Shown here: positions 55,272 to 60,382 of the stretch, piece by piece | Layout of the letters: each line of letters starts with the position of its first letter | Numbering within the stretch: the stretch's first letter is position 1 | Program-made: the position numbers and the translations under genes | Notes under the pieces: generated by a model | The model's input: only the letters and a program-made list of their open reading frames with translations | What the model was told of the DNA's origin: nothing | Databases searched by the model: none | Source of the DNA: Rhizobium album | Lineage (GTDB): Bacteria > Pseudomonadota > Alphaproteobacteria > Rhizobiales > Rhizobiaceae | Direction: 5' to 3' | Assembly (NCBI RefSeq): GCF_003122325.1 | Contig: NZ_QFBC01000025.1 | Location: 1 to 60,382, forward strand | Length of the DNA stretch: 60,382 nt

Positions 55272-55856
55272 TTATTTCGGCGCCCGCTTGGCGAGAATGC
55301 GTTGCAGCGTGCGGCGATGCATGTTCAGCCGCCGCGCCGTTTCGGAAACGTTGCGTTCGCACATTTCATAGACCCGCTGGATATGCTCCCAACGCACCCG
55401 GTCCGCCGACATCGGATTTTCCGGCAGTTCGGCCCGTTCGCCCGGCCGCTGCGTCAGCGCCGCGTAGATCTCGTCGGCATCGGCGGGCTTGGCGAGATAG
55501 TCGAGCGCCCCCAATTTGACCGCCGTCACCGCCGTGGCGATATTGCCGTAGCCGGTCAGCACGATGATGCGGGTATCCTCGCGCCGCTGGCGGATCGCCT
55601 CGATGACGTCGAGCCCGCTACCATCGGTCAGCCGCAGGTCGACGACCGCATGTTTCGGCGGATTGGCTTTCGATTTGGCGATGCCTTCGGCAACCGTCTC
55701 GGCCGTCTCGACGGAGAAACCGCGTGTTTCCATGGCGCGGGCAAGCCGGCGCAGAAATGCCGTGTCGTCATCGACGATCAGCAGCGAGGCATCGGGGCCG
55801 ATGTCGTGGGTGTCGCCGGGCTCGGCAGTTTTCGGCGTTTCGGGTGTCGCTGGCAT
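55272..55856 (-). CDS. actR: ActR response regulator (RegA/PrrA family)
   Basis: Protein of 194 residues. The receiver domain has the acidic pair in LLIVDDDTAFL, the phosphoacceptor Asp in AVVDLRLTDGSG and Lys in YLAKPAD. The C-terminal Fis-type helix-turn-helix is NVSETARRLNMHRRTLQRIL. In rhizobia ActR, paired with ActS, controls acid tolerance and redox-dependent genes for CO2 and nitrogen metabolism. It follows actS after 66 nt. Confidence 0.95.
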   Translation of the reverse strand: MPATPETPKTAEPGDTHDIGPDASLLIVDDDTAFLRRLARAMETRGFSVETAETVAEGIAKSKANPPKHAVVDLRLTDGSGLDVIEAIRQRREDTRIIVLTGYGNIATAVTAVKLGALDYLAKPADADEIYAALTQRPGERAELPENPMSADRVRWEHIQRVYEMCERNVSETARRLNMHRRTLQRILAKRAPK

Positions 55857-55922
55857 CTTGTCCGTCTTCTTTCGTGCCTTGCGGGGGGTATAACCCCAAT
55901 ATCGGCACTGGTTATGGCTGCT

Positions 55923-57224
55923 TCAACCGGGGTGGTAAAGCGTTTTGTTGCCGGCCTCCATCAAGGCCCGCGGCCATGCCACCCGGACGCGGGCGCCCGG
56001 CTGGTTTTCGAAGGACAGGCGCGCGCCCGAGCGTTCCAGCAACGTCTTGGCGATAAAAAGCCCGAGTCCCAGCCCACCCGCCGTGTCGTCGCGCTGACGC
56101 GAGGTGACGTAGGGCTCGCCGATGCGCGCCAGAATATCCGGCGTATATCCTTCGCCGTCGTCCTCGATCACCACAATCACCTCCTGCGGATTGTGCTCGA
56201 CCGTCACCGTCACTTTTTCCCGCGCATAATCGACGGCATTTTCGATGAGGTTGCCAAGGCCGTAGAGAATGCCGGGATTGCGCAGGCCGACCGGCTCGCC
56301 GGCCCGCCCGGTCTTTTCCACAAGCAGCAGCTTGATGCCGAATTCGCGGTGCGGCGCCATCACCTCCTCGATCAGCGACGACAGCGGCAGGAGCCGCATA
56401 TGCGCCTCGTCGCCGGACGACAGCGTCGTCAGCCGCCGCAGGATGTCGCGGCAGCGTTCGCTCTGGCTGCGCAGCAATTGCACGTCCTCGCGAAAGCGCT
56501 CGTCGTCGCCAAGCTCGCGCTCCATCTCCTTGGCGACGACGCTGATCGTCGCCAGCGGCGTGCCGAGCTCGTGCGCCGCGGCGGCGGCCAGGCCGTCGAG
56601 CTGCGAAAGATGCTGTTCACGCTGCAATACGAGTTCCGTCGCCGTCAGCGCATCGCCGAGTTGCCGCGCTTCGCTGGAGACACGATGGACATAAAAGGCA
56701 GCGAAGGCGGTGGTGGAGGCGATGGCGCACCAGACGCCGAGCAGCATCACCACATGCACCGAGACGGCGCGATCGGAATACCAGGGCAGCGAAAACGGCG
56801 AAAAGGCCAGCGCCGTGGTCGCCGCGATCGCCGCGAGCAGCAGGATCATGCTGTAGCGAATTGGTTGCGACGCGAAAGAAATGATCACCGGTACGCAGAC
56901 CAGCGGCGCAAAAGGATTGGCAAGGCCGCCGGTGATGAACAGCAGAGCGCTCAACTGCACGAGATCGAACCCGAGCAGCGCGAAGGCCGCCGGTGGTTCC
57001 AGCCGGTGCGTCGCCGGATACCGCACGGCGAGATAAAAATTCGCCGCCGCCAGCGAGCCGATCAGCAGCCCCGCCGCCAGCAGCGGCAGCGGAAACTGCA
57101 GCCAGAAGGCGACGATGATCACGGTCATCGCCTGCCCGCCCACCGCCAGCCAGCGCAGCCAGACCAGCGTCTGCAGCCGCAACCGGCGGCTGGATTGATG
57201 CGGAACCTGTATCTCTGCCGTCAC
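55923..57224 (-). CDS. actS: ActS sensor histidine kinase (RegB/PrrB family)
   Basis: Membrane sensor kinase of about 433 residues with six transmembrane segments in the first half. The quinone-sensing motif of the RegB family is seen as GGLANPFAP. The phosphoacceptor His is in AAAAHELGTPLATI; the ATPase motifs are NLIENAVDYA, DDGEGYTP and GGLGLGLFI. It phosphorylates ActR according to the redox state of the membrane. The start is uncertain: GTG at 57224 follows AAGGA at good spacing; ATG at 57266 and a longer frame to 57302 are alternatives. Confidence 0.93.
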   Translation of the reverse strand: MTAEIQVPHQSSRRLRLQTLVWLRWLAVGGQAMTVIIVAFWLQFPLPLLAAGLLIGSLAAANFYLAVRYPATHRLEPPAAFALLGFDLVQLSALLFITGGLANPFAPLVCVPVIISFASQPIRYSMILLLAAIAATTALAFSPFSLPWYSDRAVSVHVVMLLGVWCAIASTTAFAAFYVHRVSSEARQLGDALTATELVLQREQHLSQLDGLAAAAAHELGTPLATISVVAKEMERELGDDERFREDVQLLRSQSERCRDILRRLTTLSSGDEAHMRLLPLSSLIEEVMAPHREFGIKLLLVEKTGRAGEPVGLRNPGILYGLGNLIENAVDYAREKVTVTVEHNPQEVIVVIEDDGEGYTPDILARIGEPYVTSRQRDDTAGGLGLGLFIAKTLLERSGARLSFENQPGARVRVAWPRALMEAGNKTLYHPG

Positions 57225-57378
57225 CACTGCCCGTTCCTTCCCGTCACCGTTTTTCTGCGCGCGCATGTCCGCTGCAGGCGGATCAGCGGCAAAACCATGC
57301 AAGCATGTGGTTTAGCGCGAAAACGGCATCACCGGAATGCGTCTCTGTCGTCCATCGCCGGCAACCGGCCGGATATCT

Positions 57379-59844
57379 TTATGTCTCGCGCGGCTTGGCC
57401 CGTGTCGTCGGCGCTGCCGCCGCCGGATCTTCGGGCCAGGGGTGGCGCGGATAACGGCCGCGCATGTCGGCGCGTACGTTCTTCCACGAACCGGCCCAGA
57501 AACCCGGCAGGTCCCGGGTCGCCTGGATCGGCCGGTGCGCCGGCGACGTCAGTTCCAGGAGCAGCGGCCGGCGGTCGACCCCCACGGCAGGATGGCTGGT
57601 CAGCCCGAACAGTTCCTGCACCCGGATCGACAGCACCGGTTCGTCGCCGTCATACCGAATCGGATGGCGCTGGCCGGTGGGCGCTTCGAAATGGGTCGGC
57701 GCCAGCCGGTTGAGATCGCGCTGTACCGCATGCGGCACCAGCGACATCAGCCCGTCGATCAGGCTGCCGGCATGAATGTCGGAAAGCCCGCGCGCCTGTC
57801 CCTGGAAGGGCACGAACCAGTCGTCGAGCCTGTCGAGAAGGGCGGCGTCGCTCATGTCGGGCCAGGGGTCGCCGCCGGTGCGATGCAGGAAACCGATACG
57901 GTCGCGCAACTGTGCCGCCTCCTTGGAAAAGGGCAGCACATCGAGGCCGAGATCCCGCACGCCGTCGGCCAGCGCCCGTGCCGCTGCCTCACCGCTCGGG
58001 CGCGGCAGGGGTACTTCGTCGAAGATGATGGCGCCAAGCCGTGTGACCCGCCGGGCGCGCACCTGCCGCGATGCCTTGTCGAAGAAGGATTGCTCCTCCT
58101 GCCGGATCGCTTCCGGCATATGTGCCTCGACATCGCCGCGCGAAATTTCCGCTGCCGCCAGGATACGGCCCTGCGCCGCCCGCCCGGTGAGGTCGGCGAT
58201 GACGAGCATGGTGCTGGCCGCCAGCCGCTCGGTTTCCGGCAGTTCGGCGCCGCGGCCGTTGGCCATCACGAACCGCCCGCGTCCGCCGCGCTGCAGGGCG
58301 ATCCGGTCGGGATAGGCATGCATCAGCAAGGGACCCGGTAGGCCCTGCAAGCCTGTCTGCCCGCCGCCCTTTTCCACGGAGGCCGCTATCCGCCCGGCAA
58401 GTTTGCGCGCCGCCTCGGCACGCTCGCCCTTTTCTGTCCGGAACCGGCGCAGCCGTTCCTCGATGTCGATGCTCTGGCCGCCAAGCCCCTGTTCGGTCAT
58501 CAGCACCGCCAACAGGCAGGCATCGCGTGCCTGTCCCTCCTCGGCTGCCTGCAGCACCATGGCCGCCAGCCGCGGCGGCAGGGCCATGTCGCGCATGCGG
58601 CGCCCGCGCTCTGTCAGGGCAAATTGCCTGTCCAGTCCGCCCAGCATCTGCAGCAGCAGCCGTGCTTCGTGCAGCGCGGCCGGCGGCGGCGGATCGATGA
58701 AAGCTAGTGTTTTCGGATCCTGCACGCCCCAATGGGCAAGATCGAGTGCCAGGCCGGAGAGGTCGCTGGAGAGGATCTGCGGCGGCGTGAAGGCGGGCAG
58801 GGCCGCCGTCTGGCCGGCATGCCAGAGGCGTAGCGCGATCCCCGGCTCCGTTCGCCCGGCGCGGCCGGCCCGCTGCTCGGCGGAAGCCCGCGATACACGC
58901 ACCGTTTCCAGCCGGGTGATGCCGGTCGCCGGTTCGAAGACCGGCAACCGCTGCAAGCCGCTGTCGATCACCAGCCGCACGCCGTCGATGGTGATCGAGG
59001 TCTCGGCAATCGAGGTGGCGAGCACGATCTTGCGCCGGCCGACTGGTGCCGGGCGAATGGCCGCATCCTGCTCCTTTTGTGACAGGTTGCCGTAAAGCGG
59101 CGCAATAATCGTGTCCTCGCCAAAAAGACCCGCCAGCCGTTCCGCCGTCCGGGTGATTTCGCTCTGTCCCGGCAGGAAGGCCAGGATCGAGCCGCTTTCC
59201 CGCCGATGGGCTTCGGCGATCGCCCGCGTCATCGTCTCCCAGATCGGTTCGCCCGCCGGCCGCTCCTGGTGACGGATCTCCACCGGAAAGCTGCGGCCCA
59301 TGCTTTCGATGACAGGTGGATTGCCGAGCAGGCCGGCAACCCGTTCGATATCCAGCGTCGCCGACATCACCAGGAGGCGCAGGTCGTCGCGGAGCGCCGA
59401 ACGCACGTCGAGCGCCAGCGCCAGGCCAAAATCCGCATCGAGCGACCGTTCGTGGAATTCGTCGAAGATGACGGCGGAGACGCCGGCAAGCTCCGGATCG
59501 TTGAGGATCATCCGGGCAAAAACGCCCTCGGTGACCACTTCGATGCGGGTCCGTGCCGAAATGCGGTTGTCGAGGCGCATGCGGTAGCCGACGGTTTCGC
59601 CGACCGATTCCCCCAGGATAGCCGCCATGCGCGCCGCCGCCGCCCGTGCCGCCAGCCGTCGCGGCTCGAGCAGGATGATGCGGCCGTCGCCGCGCCACGG
59701 CGCATCCAGCAGGAAGAGCGGCACCAGCGTCGTCTTGCCGGCGCCGGGCGGCGCGGACAACACGGCACGACCATGCTCCGACAGGGCCTGGCCGATCTCC
59801 GGCAGGACGGCGGTTACCGGCAGTTCCGGCAGATGTATGGACAT
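57379..59844 (-). CDS. hrpB: HrpB DEAH-family ATP-dependent helicase
   Basis: Helicase of 821 residues of the DEAH/RHA family. Walker A is APPGAGKTT, the DEAH motif reads IFDEFHERSLD, motif III is VMSATLD, and motif VI is SAEQRAGRAGR. The C-terminal HrpB domain is present (LFGLTSHPAVG, RPIQATRDLPGFW). Its cellular role is poorly known; it probably acts on RNA. The start is the ATG at 59844. Confidence 0.95.
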   Translation of the reverse strand: MSIHLPELPVTAVLPEIGQALSEHGRAVLSAPPGAGKTTLVPLFLLDAPWRGDGRIILLEPRRLAARAAAARMAAILGESVGETVGYRMRLDNRISARTRIEVVTEGVFARMILNDPELAGVSAVIFDEFHERSLDADFGLALALDVRSALRDDLRLLVMSATLDIERVAGLLGNPPVIESMGRSFPVEIRHQERPAGEPIWETMTRAIAEAHRRESGSILAFLPGQSEITRTAERLAGLFGEDTIIAPLYGNLSQKEQDAAIRPAPVGRRKIVLATSIAETSITIDGVRLVIDSGLQRLPVFEPATGITRLETVRVSRASAEQRAGRAGRTEPGIALRLWHAGQTAALPAFTPPQILSSDLSGLALDLAHWGVQDPKTLAFIDPPPPAALHEARLLLQMLGGLDRQFALTERGRRMRDMALPPRLAAMVLQAAEEGQARDACLLAVLMTEQGLGGQSIDIEERLRRFRTEKGERAEAARKLAGRIAASVEKGGGQTGLQGLPGPLLMHAYPDRIALQRGGRGRFVMANGRGAELPETERLAASTMLVIADLTGRAAQGRILAAAEISRGDVEAHMPEAIRQEEQSFFDKASRQVRARRVTRLGAIIFDEVPLPRPSGEAAARALADGVRDLGLDVLPFSKEAAQLRDRIGFLHRTGGDPWPDMSDAALLDRLDDWFVPFQGQARGLSDIHAGSLIDGLMSLVPHAVQRDLNRLAPTHFEAPTGQRHPIRYDGDEPVLSIRVQELFGLTSHPAVGVDRRPLLLELTSPAHRPIQATRDLPGFWAGSWKNVRADMRGRYPRHPWPEDPAAAAPTTRAKPRET

Positions 59845-60257
59845 GGCTGGTTTTCCCGAAGCAGACCGGATGTTTGTTCCTATAAGAAGCGTGCAGGCCT
59901 GCGCGCGTCCATGGAAGCTCTTTCAGGAGGTGCATACCGTCTGCACTCTCTTAAGAAAAGCGCTGGGAACATTCCCTTGCCGTTCATCCTTTTGCGCCGG
60001 GATAAGAGCGAGAAGAAGCCCCGCTGCCGATTCCGGAATGACGAGGAAGCCGCCCGGTTGCTCTGTCAAATAGCCTTTCGGCGTCCCCGCCCTCTTTGCG
60101 AGAACATTTGACTGCTCGGCAAAGCCCTGTGGTTGCGTTTGGGTGATTTTGGTTTTGGCTTTGGTTTGGTTTTTGGGTCGTTTTTGGGATTGCGTTTGAA
60201 TTTATTGTTTATAATCAGCTGTTTGTGAGTTTTTAGCAGATTTGTGAAAATAGCGTG
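59845..60257. other. Gap upstream of the rrn promoter, with a T/G-rich tract
   Basis: No convincing protein gene. A 68-codon plus-strand frame (59908-60111) and a 93-codon minus-strand frame (60066-60347) resemble nothing known. From about 60120 to 60205 the plus strand is a low-complexity run of TTTTGG and TTTGG units, and the stretch after it is AT-rich, as expected of an upstream activating region of an rRNA promoter. Confidence 0.5.
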
Positions 60258-60382
60258 TTGACTTGTTTGGTGTGAGGGCCTTATAAACCGCCTCACCAAC
60301 GAGGGCGGCACTGCTGCAGGCGACTGACGGTTGCGCCCTTGAAGCAAGCGCGAAAATTGATTGGATGGCCTGGATTTAGGTT
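60258..60382 (+). promoter_or_regulatory. Probable rRNA operon promoter and leader
   Basis: TTGACT (60258-60263) and TATAAA (60282-60287) are separated by 18 bases, a strong sigma-70 promoter just after an AT-rich stretch. The GC-rich leader that follows has no open frame and ends at the window edge. In related rhizobial chromosomes an rrn operon lies near this gene order. The 16S gene itself is not in the window, so this remains a prediction. Confidence 0.7.

Noticed and set aside
59908-60111. 68-codon plus-strand frame upstream of the rrn region
   Set aside because: No recognisable family or context; it runs into spacer sequence.
60066-60347. 93-codon minus-strand frame across the rrn promoter region
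   Set aside because: Its Lys/Pro/Asn-rich middle is just the low-complexity T/G tract in translation; there is no ribosome-binding site or family.
1-60382. CRISPR arrays, tRNA genes or prophage
   Set aside because: No regularly spaced repeats, no tRNA-like T-loop sequences with a matching acceptor stem, and no phage structural genes were seen.

Overview
The window looks like chromosome of a member of the Rhizobiaceae (Alphaproteobacteria; Rhizobium, Agrobacterium and Sinorhizobium relatives). It is GC-rich and tightly packed, with many ATGA-type gene overlaps. It carries several rhizobial hallmarks: the ChvG/ChvI two-component pair beside pckA, a short HprK with HPr and a mannose-type EIIA, a DivL-type pseudokinase, the ActS/ActR redox pair, a hisB-hisH-hisA-hisF-hisE-coaA run and hslVU. 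The right edge ends in what looks like the promoter and leader of an rRNA operon. The species cannot be fixed from the sequence alone.

Layout. 1-12.2 kb (minus strand): trxA, addA, addB, a MurU-like nucleotidyltransferase, a TsaE-AmgK fusion and divL, joining recombinational repair, peptidoglycan recycling, tRNA t6A modification and cell-cycle control. 12.4-17.8 kb (minus): ahcY with a palindromic operator, ptsH, a mannose-type EIIA, hprK, chvG and chvI. 18.2-21.0 kb (plus): pckA, arfB and an alkB homologue. 21.1-25.8 kb (minus): coaA, hisE, hisF, a duplicated hisF start, hisA, hisH, a DUF2628 gene and hisB. 26.0-27.9 kb (plus): hslV and hslU.

27.9-45.9 kb is an iron/siderophore uptake island placed between hslU and a DUF1402 gene. 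It holds two TonB-dependent receptor systems. System 1 has an ECF sigma factor, an ABC ATPase, two permeases, a binding protein, a receptor with an STN domain and an FhuF-like reductase. System 2 has an ECF sigma factor, FecR, a receptor with an STN domain, a Tat-exported FhuD-like binding protein and a fused FhuB-like permease, but no ATPase. A further FecR lies between them. Three IS6-family remnants mark the island: two abutting terminal repeats at the left edge, a decayed transposase in the middle and a shorter decayed copy at the right edge. No siderophore synthesis genes are seen, so uptake of siderophores made by others is likely. System 2 may borrow the ATPase and reductase of system 1.

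46.2-59.8 kb is ordinary backbone again: a DUF1402 protein, a cytochrome P450, a small secreted protein, a lone hydantoinase-A type protein, glcB (malate synthase G), an L,D-transpeptidase lipoprotein, mmcB, actR, actS and hrpB. The last 0.5 kb has no convincing protein gene; it holds a T/G-rich tract and the probable rrn promoter.
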